A stretch of DNA of 64,000 nt from Lactiplantibacillus nangangensis (GTDB lineage Bacteria > Bacillota > Bacilli > Lactobacillales > Lactobacillaceae): positions 186,001 through 250,000 of the forward strand of contig NZ_BJDI01000001.1 in NCBI RefSeq assembly GCF_005405065.1. The letters are read 5' to 3'. Below, piece after piece: positions 1 through 9,406 of the stretch (the stretch's first letter is position 1; each line of letters begins with the position of its first letter). The translations under genes and the position numbers were made by a program. The notes under the pieces were generated by a model, which was not told the origin of the DNA, ran no database searches, and worked only from the letters and a program-made list of their open reading frames with translations.

Positions 1-688
1 TAAACCGGGGCAAACACTCGGCATCTTAGGAGAAACCGGTTCTGGTAAATCAACTTTGATGAATATGATTGCGCGCTTTTACGACCCAACTAGCGGCAAA
101 GTCTTGGTCGACGGCCGCGATGTTCGCGATTGGCCGGCGCAAGAATTGCGGAATCAAACCACGATCGTGACCCAAGACTTATTCTTATTCTCGGACTCGA
201 TTGCGGACAACATTAATTACGGTAACCCCCAAGCCCCAGAACAATTCATTCGGGACATGGCGGACATTGCGGATGCAAATAACTTTATCAACACGATGCC
301 GGATGGCTATGGCACGGTCGTTGGTGAACGTGGCGTTGGCCTGTCTGGTGGTCAAAAACAACGAATTTCGTTAACGCGGGCGCTAGTTAAAGATCCCCGG
401 ATTCTGATCTTGGATGATACGACCAGTGCCTTGGATATGGAAACTGAAGCCACAATCCAGCAACGACTGCGCAAAGTCACTCGCGATAAGACTGTCTTCA
501 TCATCGCGTCACGAACGTCATCGCTCCGCCGCGCTGATCAAATCATTGTCTTACGCCACGGCCGCATCGTTGAACATGGGACTCACGACGAGTTGTTGGC
601 CCAAGATGGCTACTATGCTGAAACTTACCGCCGTCAACTAGGCTTACTCAAAGAAGCGAAAGGAGCTGAAGACCTTGGCGAAGCGTAA
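1..688 (+). CDS. ABC exporter subunit with degenerate ATP site, C-terminal part
   Basis: This is the C-terminal nucleotide-binding domain of an ABC exporter; the reading frame is open from base 2 and the membrane domain lies off the left edge. Walker A (GETGSGKST) is at 29-55, followed by a Q-loop (TQDLFLF) and the signature LSGGQ. The residue after Walker B is Asp instead of the catalytic Glu (ILILDDTTS), and the switch His is replaced by Ser (IASR). Those two changes mark the degenerate-site subunit of heterodimeric exporters such as LmrCD and TM287/288. The next gene overlaps it by 14 bases and carries the complementary changes, so the two probably form one heterodimer. The exported substrate is not evident; drug or lipid export is the family's usual role. 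Confidence 0.9.
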   Translation, partial: KPGQTLGILGETGSGKSTLMNMIARFYDPTSGKVLVDGRDVRDWPAQELRNQTTIVTQDLFLFSDSIADNINYGNPQAPEQFIRDMADIADANNFINTMPDGYGTVVGERGVGLSGGQKQRISLTRALVKDPRILILDDTTSALDMETEATIQQRLRKVTRDKTVFIIASRTSSLRRADQIIVLRHGRIVEHGTHDELLAQDGYYAETYRRQLGLLKEAKGAEDLGEA

Positions 689-2462
689 TACGTATAATGA
701 AGATGAAAAATTAAACGAACACTTTAATTGGCATGATTACGCGCGGCTGGGTCATTATCTGCGACCTTACTCACTTCGAATGTTGCTCGTGCTTGGTTCC
801 ATCTTAATTGGGAATATTGCGATCATCTTGGGACCTTATTTGATGAAAGTGGCTATCGATACCGCCATTCCACAACGCAACTTCAATTTGCTGTGGCTAC
901 TAGGCGGAATCTTCCTCGCCAGTCTACTAGTTGCCTTTGGCTGCTTTCGTTATCGAATCTGGGCGATTACTGAGATCGGTCAAAATCTCTTGATCGATAT
1001 GCGGACGGACCTATTTACGAATCTCCAAGAATTGCCATTTGCCTATTTCGACTCACGGCCGCATGGTAAGATCCTCATTCGAGTCGTTAACTACATTAAT
1101 ACGCTGAGCGATCTGCTGGCGAACGGACTGGTCAACTTGATTTCGGATATTATTTCCTTAATCGTAACCCTAGTCTTCATGTTTGCCATCAACTGGAAAC
1201 TAACTTTAGATAGCTTAGTGTTGATTCCAATCTTGATTTTGTGGGCCTACTATATTCAAAAGAAACAACGCGTGGCCTACCGTGAATTGAGTAACAAGCA
1301 GTCCAATTTAAACGCTTACATTCACGAAAGTATCGACGGCATCAAAGTGACTCAAGGCTTCGCCCAAGAAAAACATGCCATCAACGCCTTTGACACCGTC
1401 GCTAACGATAATCGGGACTCATACATGCGGGCCGTTAAGGTGCAATACGCCCTGAGCCCCGGGGTTCAAAATATTTCGACGATCACCACGGCATTGATCT
1501 ACTTTATCGGTGTTCAGCAACTTGGCGTCGTCGTTAGTACTGGGACCTTGATCGCCTTTCTAGGCTATATCAACAACTTCTGGAATCCCGTGCTAAATAT
1601 TGGGAACTTCTATAATTCGTTGATTACGGCGACCGCTTATTTGGAGCGTATCTTTGAAACGATGGATGAGAAGCCTAATGTTGTCGACGCCCCCGAAGCC
1701 TTCACCTTGCCACCAATCAAAGGTGACGTCCGCTTCAATAACGTCGCGTTCCGTTACGACGAAGATGGCCCGCTGAACTTGCATGACGTTTCATTCCATG
1801 CGAAAGCTGGTCAAACGATTGCCCTAGTTGGCCCGACTGGTGCCGGTAAATCAACGATCATCAACTTGCTATCACGCTTTTACAACGTTTCTGGTGGTAA
1901 TATCACGATTGATAATGTGGATATCAGTCAGGTCACGTTGAAATCGCTACGGACGCAAATGGGCGTCATGCAACAAGATACGTTCATCTTCTCCGGCACG
2001 ATCATGGATAACATTCGCTATGGGCGGCTGGATGCGACGGATGAAGAAGTCATTGCCGCCGCCAAGATTGCTCGCGCTGACGATTTTATCAGGACCTTGA
2101 AAGACGGCTATCAAACAGAAGTCCAGGAACGGGGTGGCAGTATGTCAGCCGGACAACGCCAATTATTAGCGTTTGCCCGCGTCTTGCTTGCTGATCCACG
2201 CATTCTGATTTTGGATGAAGCCACGGCCGCCATCGATACTAAGACCGAAGCCTTGCTACAAGAAGGGTTGAATGAACTCCTCAAAGGCCGGACCAGCTTT
2301 ATCGTGGCGCACCGTCTCTCAACGATTCAACAAGCGGATCAGATCTTAGTCGTCAATGATGGCCGGATTGTCGAAGCTGGCCGCCATGCTGACCTCATTG
2401 CCCAACGTGGCGAATATTATGAATTATACGATTCACAGTACCGCATGCTACAAGCCGAATAG
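675..2462 (+). CDS. ABC exporter subunit, membrane plus ATPase domains
   Basis: A complete 595-residue ABC half-transporter. An N-terminal membrane domain with about six helices (residues ~30-320) is followed by an ATPase domain with Walker A GPTGAGKST near residue 386, a canonical Walker B plus Glu (ILILDEATAAID) and a switch His (IVAHR). Its signature is MSAGQ instead of LSGGQ. Combined with the partner's missing Glu and His, this predicts one consensus and one degenerate ATP site. Translation starts at TTG 675 with AAAGGAG about nine bases upstream, inside the end of the preceding gene, which suggests translational coupling. A terminator follows the stop. Confidence 0.93.
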   Translation: MAKRNTYNEDEKLNEHFNWHDYARLGHYLRPYSLRMLLVLGSILIGNIAIILGPYLMKVAIDTAIPQRNFNLLWLLGGIFLASLLVAFGCFRYRIWAITEIGQNLLIDMRTDLFTNLQELPFAYFDSRPHGKILIRVVNYINTLSDLLANGLVNLISDIISLIVTLVFMFAINWKLTLDSLVLIPILILWAYYIQKKQRVAYRELSNKQSNLNAYIHESIDGIKVTQGFAQEKHAINAFDTVANDNRDSYMRAVKVQYALSPGVQNISTITTALIYFIGVQQLGVVVSTGTLIAFLGYINNFWNPVLNIGNFYNSLITATAYLERIFETMDEKPNVVDAPEAFTLPPIKGDVRFNNVAFRYDEDGPLNLHDVSFHAKAGQTIALVGPTGAGKSTIINLLSRFYNVSGGNITIDNVDISQVTLKSLRTQMGVMQQDTFIFSGTIMDNIRYGRLDATDEEVIAAAKIARADDFIRTLKDGYQTEVQERGGSMSAGQRQLLAFARVLLADPRILILDEATAAIDTKTEALLQEGLNELLKGRTSFIVAHRLSTIQQADQILVVNDGRIVEAGRHADLIAQRGEYYELYDSQYRMLQAE

Positions 2463-2478
2463 TGTCGTACTTGATTTA

Positions 2479-2507
2479 GAGTCTGAGACCATCTCAGGCT
2501 CTTTTTT
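2479..2507 (+). terminator. Rho-independent terminator of the ABC exporter operon
   Basis: A 10-bp stem (GAGTCTGAGA with TCTCAGGCTC, one G-T pair) has a 3-base loop and is followed by six T. Confidence 0.9.
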
Positions 2508-2547
2508 AGTGATGACTTAAATTTAACCTTTAATTTAGACACATCCT

Positions 2548-2589
2548 GGTATATTTTTACACTTGAAATATACCATGTAAGCGGTTAGA
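2548..2589 (+). promoter_or_regulatory. 27-bp inverted repeat operator candidate with adjacent cre-like site
   Basis: The perfect inverted repeat GGTATATTT, nine-base spacer, AAATATACC spans 2548-2574, about 80 bases before the GntR/LacI regulator. It may be that protein's own operator. Directly beside it, TGTAAGCGGTTAGA (2576-2589) matches the CcpA cre consensus TGNAANCGNWNNCA with one mismatch, which would add carbon catabolite control. Both roles are inferred from sequence only. Confidence 0.5.
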
Positions 2590-2656
2590 ATCAAACTATT
2601 AACCCACAAATCGCGCTAAAAGTTGTTGGGCAGACTATACCAAGTGGAGGTTTATT

Positions 2657-3712
2657 ATGGCTAAATACGAAATTTTATATCAAAGGCTGCGCATGGCTAT
2701 CTTACGCGGCGAGTACGCACCCAATGATCGCCTTCCGAGCGAGAATGCGGTGGCCATTAAGTATGGCGTCAGCCGAATCACCTCCAAACGCGCCCTCAAC
2801 GATTTAGCGGCGGCTGATCTCGTTTACCGGGTCCGTGGTGGGGGAACTTATGTCAAACCACATAAAAGCACGACGCAACGCCAAATTTTATTAGTGTTAC
2901 CTTTCCCAGAAACCACGGCTTTTGGGGACTATCAAAGTGGCATTCGCGCCACCCTGAAAGACACGACCTGGCAATTAAAATTGATGGCTAACGAAGCGTT
3001 CTTACAATTAGATATGAGCGCCCTCTCGCATCAATACGCCGGGATTATTTACTACCCACAAAATTTGGCGACTGAAATGCCGATTTTAATGGCGCTACAT
3101 GCACAACGACTCCCATTAGTCGTTTTGGATAAGCGGCCATCCGCACTCGCGATTCCAAGTGTCATCAGCGATAACGTGGCTGGTGGCAGTAGCGCTTGTG
3201 ACTACTTGCAACAGCTCGGTCATCAACGGATTGCTTTCTTACCAGCGACCCCCTTCTGGCAAACCTTTACTGGCACCGTCAGTGACCGGTTCATGGGCTA
3301 CTTTAACGAACTTAAGTTGAATAAAATCGATCCCAGCTTACCGCTACGCTGGGCGCAAGCGCTACAAGCTTGTACCGATGCGCTACAGCTGCAGGCGTAT
3401 CTACAAGCGCAAGGCATCACCGCAATCATCGCTGAAAACGACGTGATTGCCCTGCGCGCCATGCACCAATTCCAAGAGGTCAATCCAGATATCATGCAAC
3501 ACCTAGCCTTGATTGGCTTCGATAACCTCCCTGCGGCGGAAAAGAACAAGCCCGCTTTGACTACGGTCGTTCAAGACTTTGCCAATATCGGCGCCAAGGC
3601 GGTCGAAGCCTTGCTGGACCAAATCAATAATCCTAAACATACGTTTAAGGAGCAAACGGTCGTCGACATTAAATTGATGATTCGGGCCTCGACTGAGGAT
3701 GTTAACCTTTAA
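2657..3712 (+). CDS. GntR/LacI hybrid transcriptional regulator, AraR-type
   Basis: A 351-residue repressor-like protein. Residues ~1-70 form a GntR winged helix (RLPSENAVAIKYGVSR, ending in VRGGGTYV), and the remainder is a LacI-type periplasmic-binding fold that would bind a sugar effector. This is the architecture of AraR, the arabinose repressor of Bacillus. No arabinose genes lie beside it, so its ligand is unknown. ATG 2657 has GGAGG eight bases upstream. The perfect inverted repeat at 2548-2574 may be its autoregulatory operator. The next gene, another regulator, begins 20 bases after its stop, so the two are probably co-transcribed. Confidence 0.85.
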   Translation: MAKYEILYQRLRMAILRGEYAPNDRLPSENAVAIKYGVSRITSKRALNDLAAADLVYRVRGGGTYVKPHKSTTQRQILLVLPFPETTAFGDYQSGIRATLKDTTWQLKLMANEAFLQLDMSALSHQYAGIIYYPQNLATEMPILMALHAQRLPLVVLDKRPSALAIPSVISDNVAGGSSACDYLQQLGHQRIAFLPATPFWQTFTGTVSDRFMGYFNELKLNKIDPSLPLRWAQALQACTDALQLQAYLQAQGITAIIAENDVIALRAMHQFQEVNPDIMQHLALIGFDNLPAAEKNKPALTTVVQDFANIGAKAVEALLDQINNPKHTFKEQTVVDIKLMIRASTEDVNL

Positions 3713-3731
3713 TTTTTCGGAGGTGCTATTT

Positions 3732-4589
3732 ATGGATCTGCAACAATTACAATTAATTTATCCGCAAGCAACGGTCAATTCCGTCCCCATCAACGGGCCA
3801 CATATGGTCTGTATCGCTTTAGCCGCTGGTAAATATTTATGTATCGATACGACTGAACTGGGACGGCGCGAACTGTCCTTGCTGGAGCTCCTGACACAGT
3901 CAAAGACTCCCCAGACCGCCGATGATATGTGGTCGAACTATCTGACCGGTGACTCGGCTGTTGCGCCGCATACAACGGCTAAACAATTGCAGCTCCTACA
4001 CTTTCAGGTTCGTTTTACCGATGATAGCCAACACCATGTCCAATGGCTGGACGCCTTAGCTGATCTCTTCAACGGGGTCATTCATCGCGCCTTCACAACC
4101 GAAAATGATGGCTACCTGCTTTTGAGCGAGCCAATCAGTCCGCTGACGCAACCAGATTTAACGGGATTGTTAGACTTACTGGATAACGACTTTTATACCA
4201 ATACGCATCTTTTGATTGGGAGTTGGCACACAGACGCCACGACGCTACCCGCCACGTACACTTTTGAACAAAAATTATTTTTACAAGACCATAAACAAGC
4301 GGTCAGTACCGTGAGCGGTTGTTTGTTGCCTTATTTGGCACAGGCACACCGTTCCGAGTTAGATGTCCTGACCAACGACCTCTTGATGGATCCCGACAAT
4401 CAGCAGTTAATTACGGCACTCTATCAGACTCAGGGCAACGTGCGACAGGCCGCGGCCCATCTCTTTTTACACCGCAATACGCTCCTGTATCGGATTGATA
4501 AATTCGAGCGTTGCAGCGGCTTTAATCTAAAAGAAATGGCTGATCTCGTGTACTGCTACTTGCTGACGCTGGGGCAAACGACTAACTAA
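3732..4589 (+). CDS. CdaR/PucR-family regulator (helix-turn-helix type 30)
   Basis: A protein of about 285 residues. Its C-terminus (LYQTQGNVRQAAAHLFLHRN followed by TLLYRIDKFE) is the PucR/CdaR helix-turn-helix of activators that respond to sugar diacids or purines. The N-terminal ~200 residues are a divergent sensor region I cannot assign. The chosen ATG at 3732 has CGGAGGTG eight bases upstream; an upstream in-frame ATG at 3699 lies inside the previous gene and lacks a ribosome site. It ends at a bidirectional terminator shared with the convergent kinase gene. The effector and targets are unknown, and no diacid pathway gene adjoins it. Confidence 0.8.
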   Translation: MDLQQLQLIYPQATVNSVPINGPHMVCIALAAGKYLCIDTTELGRRELSLLELLTQSKTPQTADDMWSNYLTGDSAVAPHTTAKQLQLLHFQVRFTDDSQHHVQWLDALADLFNGVIHRAFTTENDGYLLLSEPISPLTQPDLTGLLDLLDNDFYTNTHLLIGSWHTDATTLPATYTFEQKLFLQDHKQAVSTVSGCLLPYLAQAHRSELDVLTNDLLMDPDNQQLITALYQTQGNVRQAAAHLFLHRNTLLYRIDKFERCSGFNLKEMADLVYCYLLTLGQTTN

Positions 4590-4606
4590 TACGTTTTTTA
4601 ATGACT

Positions 4607-4643
4607 AAAAGCACCGAAACTCGATTGAAGTTTCGGTGCTTTT
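4607..4643. terminator. Bidirectional terminator between convergent genes
   Basis: A perfect 15-bp stem (AAAAGCACCGAAACT with its complement) with a 7-base loop has A and T runs at both ends. It serves the CdaR-like gene on the plus strand and the FGGY kinase operon on the minus strand. Confidence 0.93.
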
Positions 4644-4648
4644 GGTAT

Positions 4649-6136
4649 TTACTGACAATTCTTAGTCACAATCGACATCACGTGTTGCCAACCAGCAACT
4701 TGCTGCTGGCGTATTTCGGCAGACATTTTGGGCTGATAAGCCACATAAGTAATGGCTTGTTTAATCGTTGCTTCGGTATACAATCCCAGCTCCAATGCGG
4801 CGACTGAAACTGCCCCGAAAGCACTCAACTCTTCAACATTCGGTAATAGCAGTTTAGCGGCTGTAATATCCGACTGGAACTGCATCAAATAATCATTATT
4901 AGTGACGCCACCATCAACTTTTAGGACAGCTTCATGACAGCCAATGTCAGCCAGCATCTGCTGAACAACATCATTGATCTGAAAAGCAATACTATTCAAC
5001 GCCGCTCTGACTAATTCAGGCTTACGTGTCGTTCGTGTCATTCCCCAGATAACTGCTTGGGCTTTATCATCCCAGTACGGTGCGCCCAACCCGGAAAACG
5101 CTGGAATCAGATATGTTTGGTCTGCTGGATTGGCGGCTTCTGCCAAATCACTAGTTTCACTAGCCTTTTCGATTAGTCCCAAGTCTTCTTTGAGCCATTT
5201 GACGACCGCACCAGAATAGTTAACGTTCCCTTCTAGAACATATTTTGTTTGACCATGGAAACGCCAAGCAATCGACGTCATGAGTCCATTGGTAGACCGA
5301 ATCGCTTGATCACCAATGTTCATCATAATTGAAGAACCAGTGCCATAAGTTGCTTTAACTGCCGCAAAGTCCACACAATGTTGACCAAATAATGCCGCTT
5401 GTGAATCAGCTAAAACACCATGAATTGGAATTTTTTGACCAAAAACGCCATCAAAATCTGTATAACCAAAACATGAATTTGAATCAACAATTTCCGGCAG
5501 ACTCGTCAGCGGCACATTAAAGGTTTCGCAAAGCTGCGAATCCCACTGTTCCGATTCAATATCCAACAACTGTGTCCGACAGCCATTCGAAGGCTCTGTT
5601 TTGAAACTTGCACCAGCCGTTAATTGATAGATCAACCAACTGTCCATGGTTCCTAAACACAAGTCATTCTCAACTAGCGCCTGTTTGACAGCTGGTTCAT
5701 TTTGAATTAACCAATCAAACTTAGCTGCCGTAAAGTATGGTGAAAGTGGCATTCCAGTCTTGTGCTGAACCATATCACCGACACCGCTCGCAATTAACCC
5801 ATCACAAATTTTAGTTGCCCGTGAACATTGCCAAACAACCGATTTTGCTAACGGATGCCCATCTTTTTTAGACCAAGCAGCCGCAGTTTCACGTTGATTC
5901 GTAATGCCAATCCCAACGATCTCGTCACCATTCTTGGCAACCAATCGCTGCGCCTTACTTGCTAACAGGATCACATTTTGCCGAATTTCATCTAAATCAT
6001 GACTGATCCAGCCTTGATCATTAATAATTTGACGATGATTCTTTGAAAAACGTTGGTAGAGTCGCCCAGCACTATCAAAAAGAACCGCTTTGGTCCCCTG
6101 AGTACTTTGATCGATTCCTAACATTAATTGTGTCAT
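4649..6136 (-). CDS. FGGY-family carbohydrate kinase, candidate apulose kinase
   Basis: A 495-residue FGGY sugar kinase. It has the N-terminal phosphate-binding stretch GIDQSTQGTKAVLFD, GITNQRETAAAW as in glycerol kinases, YGTGSSIM in the ATP site and a C-terminal DGGVTNNDYLMQ. FGGY substrate specificity cannot be read from sequence. Context suggests a ketose: it is the last gene of an operon with an L-fucose-isomerase-like protein and a split transketolase, and a GH140-like apiosidase lies on the divergent arm. Apulose to apulose 4-phosphate is therefore my preferred reaction, with xylulose or glycerol as alternatives. Start ATG 6136 has GGAGG nine bases upstream; the earlier in-frame TTG abuts that site. 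Confidence 0.8.
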   Translation of the reverse strand: MTQLMLGIDQSTQGTKAVLFDSAGRLYQRFSKNHRQIINDQGWISHDLDEIRQNVILLASKAQRLVAKNGDEIVGIGITNQRETAAAWSKKDGHPLAKSVVWQCSRATKICDGLIASGVGDMVQHKTGMPLSPYFTAAKFDWLIQNEPAVKQALVENDLCLGTMDSWLIYQLTAGASFKTEPSNGCRTQLLDIESEQWDSQLCETFNVPLTSLPEIVDSNSCFGYTDFDGVFGQKIPIHGVLADSQAALFGQHCVDFAAVKATYGTGSSIMMNIGDQAIRSTNGLMTSIAWRFHGQTKYVLEGNVNYSGAVVKWLKEDLGLIEKASETSDLAEAANPADQTYLIPAFSGLGAPYWDDKAQAVIWGMTRTTRKPELVRAALNSIAFQINDVVQQMLADIGCHEAVLKVDGGVTNNDYLMQFQSDITAAKLLLPNVEELSAFGAVSVAALELGLYTEATIKQAITYVAYQPKMSAEIRQQQVAGWQHVMSIVTKNCQ

Positions 6137-6151
6137 CGCGTTCAACCTCCA

Positions 6152-7093
6152 CTACGACAACATTAATACCGCTTGTGCTGCAATGTCATCGCCATCAATT
6201 CCATAATACTTAAAGACTTCATCTTGTGTCCCCGCAATTGCTGGTTCATCAGGGAAGCCAATAATTTTTAATCTTGCGCCACCATTGGCTGCAACCCGAT
6301 CAGCGACCGCTGAACCGATCCCATTGATGACACTGTGTTCCTCAATCGTCATCAATGCTGGATATTGCGCACATAATTGATCAATCAACGCGGTATCTAA
6401 CGGTTTAACACTCACTAGATCAACAACCGTTGCTGAATAGCCTAAACCTGCCAATTTTTCAGCAGCCGCCAAGGCAACACTGACCGTTTCACCGGCAGCA
6501 ATCAAAGCAATATCTCGACCCTGTTTTAAGATATTTGCGTGACCAGGCTGACTGAAAGCAGCAGCCTCATCAGGGTAAACATTATCCAAAACCTTCTTAC
6601 CAATTCGCACGTAGGCCGGCTTATCGGAGTGTGCCAAATACTTAAAGAGCGCAGCCGTTTGATACTGATCACTTGGCATGTAAACTTCTAAGTTTGGTAG
6701 CGCTCGGGTAATTGCTAGGTCTTGTAGCGAATGGTGGGTACTTCCTAAAACGCTATACGAGTTTCCGCCACTAATTCCAATAAGTTTGACGTTACTATTC
6801 GAGTAGGTCACATCAACCTTAACTTGTTCAATGCTCCGCATCGTTAAGAAACTCGCTGGAGAAACTGCGAATGGCCGCTTCCCACTATGTGCTAGCCCCG
6901 CGCTGATCGTTACCAAGTCTTGTTCAGCAATACCGACTTCTACCAATTGCTTTGGTAAAGCTTCCGCAAATGGCATCAACGAACCGGACCCGCGTGAGTC
7001 ACTCGTTAAAACTAAAACATCTGAATCCTTTTTAGCCTCGGCAGTCAGCACGTCACACATCACTGCTCCTGCTTTTTTACCTTCGTTACTCAT
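6152..7093 (-). CDS. Split transketolase, C-terminal subunit (pyrimidine-binding and C domains)
   Basis: A 313-residue second half of a transketolase. The pyrimidine-binding domain carries VEVGIAEQDLV, whose Glu activates thiamine diphosphate, and the C-terminal transketolase domain includes SVKPLD and TIEEHSVINGIGS. The start ATG overlaps the stop of the N-terminal subunit in ATGA, and AGGAGGG precedes it, so the two halves are translationally coupled. Split transketolases of this kind serve specialised sugar pathways. In the published D-apiose route such a pair moves a two-carbon unit from apulose 4-phosphate. That substrate is an inference from context here. Confidence 0.9.
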   Translation of the reverse strand: MSNEGKKAGAVMCDVLTAEAKKDSDVLVLTSDSRGSGSLMPFAEALPKQLVEVGIAEQDLVTISAGLAHSGKRPFAVSPASFLTMRSIEQVKVDVTYSNSNVKLIGISGGNSYSVLGSTHHSLQDLAITRALPNLEVYMPSDQYQTAALFKYLAHSDKPAYVRIGKKVLDNVYPDEAAAFSQPGHANILKQGRDIALIAAGETVSVALAAAEKLAGLGYSATVVDLVSVKPLDTALIDQLCAQYPALMTIEEHSVINGIGSAVADRVAANGGARLKIIGFPDEPAIAGTQDEVFKYYGIDGDDIAAQAVLMLS

Positions 7094-7917
7094 TTGGCAC
7101 CCTCCTTTAATTCTTGATTAAACGTGTCTAAAGCAGCTTGATATTGTTCAGCTGTTGGAACTTTGTGATGCCATTCAGCCTTATTTTCGGCGAATTTTAC
7201 ACCACAGCCTTTAGTCGTGTCCGCAAGAATTAAAGTTGGCTTGCCAGCCACTGGTTTGGTCTCAAGTGCTGTAACGATGGCTTGCATATCGTTCCCAGGA
7301 ATTTCAATCACATGCCACCCAAATGCTTCATATTTCGCCTTTAATGGCTCACTATTCATCACGTCGACCGTCTTACCAGAAATTTGCAAGCCGTTATGAT
7401 CAATGATTGCTGTCAAATTGTCTAACTTAAAATTGCTGGCTGCCATCGCTGCTTCCCAAACTGAGCCTTCTGCTTGTTCACCATCACCCATCAAGGTGTA
7501 AGTATGGTAGGATCTGCCGTCCATTTTGGCTGCCTTAGCGACACCAACACTTAAAGCTAAGCCATGCCCCAACGAACCTGTATTCATTTCAATCCCATTC
7601 ACATGGTTATTTGGATGACCAATGTATGGTGAATTAAATTGAGAATATGTCTTTAAATCCGATTTTGGAAAATACCCGCGATCAGCTAGCACATTCCATA
7701 AAATTTCAACGGCGTGCCCCTTTGACTGAATATAACGGTCTCGATTTGGATCAGTAAATGTCGCCGCAGTTTGGTGCATGACGCCATAGTATAAGGCCAC
7801 TAAAATATCGGTACATGATAAATCTGAGCCAGTGTGACCGGTCTTTGATGCATAGATCATTTTACAAGTTGCTTTGCGTAACTCAGTCGCTTTTTGCTTC
7901 AATGCTTGTACGTCCAA
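7090..7917 (-). CDS. Split transketolase, N-terminal subunit (thiamine diphosphate-binding)
   Basis: A 275-residue first half of a transketolase. It holds the thiamine diphosphate and metal motif beginning MGDGEQAEGSVWEAA and ending near DHN, plus the early SKGHAVEILWNVLADRGYF stretch typical of split bacterial transketolases. The start is TTG 7917 with AAAGGGA about ten bases upstream. It is followed directly by the C-terminal half in a four-base overlap. The upstream gene encodes the isomerase-like protein 29 bases away, so all four genes form one operon. See the C-terminal half for the proposed substrate. Confidence 0.9.
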   Translation of the reverse strand: MDVQALKQKATELRKATCKMIYASKTGHTGSDLSCTDILVALYYGVMHQTAATFTDPNRDRYIQSKGHAVEILWNVLADRGYFPKSDLKTYSQFNSPYIGHPNNHVNGIEMNTGSLGHGLALSVGVAKAAKMDGRSYHTYTLMGDGEQAEGSVWEAAMAASNFKLDNLTAIIDHNGLQISGKTVDVMNSEPLKAKYEAFGWHVIEIPGNDMQAIVTALETKPVAGKPTLILADTTKGCGVKFAENKAEWHHKVPTAEQYQAALDTFNQELKEGAK

Positions 7918-7946
7918 TGAAGTCCATCCCTTTCTGAAATTGCTAG

Positions 7947-9377
7947 TTAGTCTTTAATAATTGAAGTCGTATCGCCACGCAGATAAGCGTGCACATCTTC
8001 TTCAATTGGATCATAGAAATCGGGTGCCACCCCGAGGTACTTGCAGGCTTCGTAAAGCACCGGAACCACATCATCACGGACCGCAGCCATATGGTGAATG
8101 TAAGGGCCATAAACCAACTTCGTTTCAAAGCGATTTAAGTTGGCAAATTCAAGCCAAAGATAAGTCCCTTGTTCATATGGGCCGGGAGTGGTCTTAGCAT
8201 TCCCTAGCAATAATGAATACTTACCGTGATCGCCGTCGAAACGACATAGCGTGTAATGACCATCTTGTGCTTCAAAACCAACTGAACCTGGATAATCGAA
8301 AACAAAGTGAGATTTTGGCAAAACTGGTTTGTTTTTCGCCGTGGAGAATGGGAAAACACCTAAGTGTTGTAGCAGTTCGCCATTTTCATTTTTAGGATGA
8401 CGGCAGTTCACATCTGCAAAGACCGCCCGATGTTCGCCCATCGTCGCAGCTTCAACCAATAATTCTGAGATGACCCCGTGAATATCTGTTTCACAAGTGA
8501 CTGGTAACCCTTCATCTTGTAGAAGCGATTCACTCGCATATGGCAAAATACCGATTTCATCTTGAAGCGCCGTCCAACATTGAATGGCACCAGAATTGCA
8601 ACCATACTTCGCACATAACCGCTTGATGGCCGTCTTCAATGCGGCAACCATTTGCAAATCTTTATCACTGATTTCAACTGTAGCAATGGCTTTGAGATGA
8701 GTCATCGTTTCAACAATTTCAGGGTCCTTCTGATCGATTAAAGTGTGAATTTCTTCAACTAATTCAGTCATAGGAATCGGTGATAATGAAATATTGAATT
8801 TTTCTAGCAATTCACCTTCATTAACCATCGTTGACCAGAAGTCAAATGGTCGCGGCCCAACTTGTAAAATTCGTGTGTTTTTGAACGTTTTAACAATGTT
8901 GCAGACTTTAATAAAATCGTTAACGCCGCGTTCAAAGGCGGGGTCATCAATATCGCAATTCTTAATATAAGTAAATGGAACATTGAAGCGCCGTAAAACC
9001 TTCCCAATCGCAAAGAGGCCACATTGTGTATCACGTAAGCGTGAACCATCCGCAGCTGGCGCTTCATCCTTTGGACCCCAGAGCAAGACTGGTACGTCAA
9101 ACTGTTTGGCTAATCGTGCACATTCATATTCAGTCCCAAAATTTTCATTTGCTAAGAATAGGCCATCAATTTTAGCTGCTTTAAATTTTTTAGTAATCTT
9201 TTCCATGCCGGCGTCATCATAAAGTAACCCGTCATCGTTCACATCTTGGATGTCAACGTAATTCACACCCATCTCATCTAGCTTTTGCCGAGTATAACCG
9301 GCAAATTCGATAGCTGCGTCCGCAGAGAAGATATTCCGTCGTGTTGGCGCAAAGCCTAATGTAATTTTATCTGCCAT
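7947..9377 (-). CDS. L-fucose/L-arabinose-isomerase-fold protein, candidate apiose isomerase
   Basis: A 476-residue protein of the FucI-like aldose-ketose isomerase fold. An N-terminal Rossmann-like half (LGFAPTRRNIF and FLANENFGTEYECA) is followed by a central region with candidate metal ligands in CNSGAIQCW and ETDIHG and a C-terminal FucI-type domain. It is the first gene of the minus-strand operon, with AGGAGG eight bases before ATG 9377. It would convert the aldose to the ketose that the downstream kinase phosphorylates. I assign apiose to apulose only because of the split transketolase and the GH140-like gene nearby; fucose- or arabinose-type sugars remain possible. Confidence 0.75.
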   Translation of the reverse strand: MADKITLGFAPTRRNIFSADAAIEFAGYTRQKLDEMGVNYVDIQDVNDDGLLYDDAGMEKITKKFKAAKIDGLFLANENFGTEYECARLAKQFDVPVLLWGPKDEAPAADGSRLRDTQCGLFAIGKVLRRFNVPFTYIKNCDIDDPAFERGVNDFIKVCNIVKTFKNTRILQVGPRPFDFWSTMVNEGELLEKFNISLSPIPMTELVEEIHTLIDQKDPEIVETMTHLKAIATVEISDKDLQMVAALKTAIKRLCAKYGCNSGAIQCWTALQDEIGILPYASESLLQDEGLPVTCETDIHGVISELLVEAATMGEHRAVFADVNCRHPKNENGELLQHLGVFPFSTAKNKPVLPKSHFVFDYPGSVGFEAQDGHYTLCRFDGDHGKYSLLLGNAKTTPGPYEQGTYLWLEFANLNRFETKLVYGPYIHHMAAVRDDVVPVLYEACKYLGVAPDFYDPIEEDVHAYLRGDTTSIIKD

Positions 9378-9406
9378 GTTGCTGCCTCCTAAATTTAGGT
9401 AACCGC

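Noticed and set aside
4601-4807. 68-residue plus-strand frame
   Set aside because: It consists of the bidirectional terminator and the antisense end of the kinase gene.
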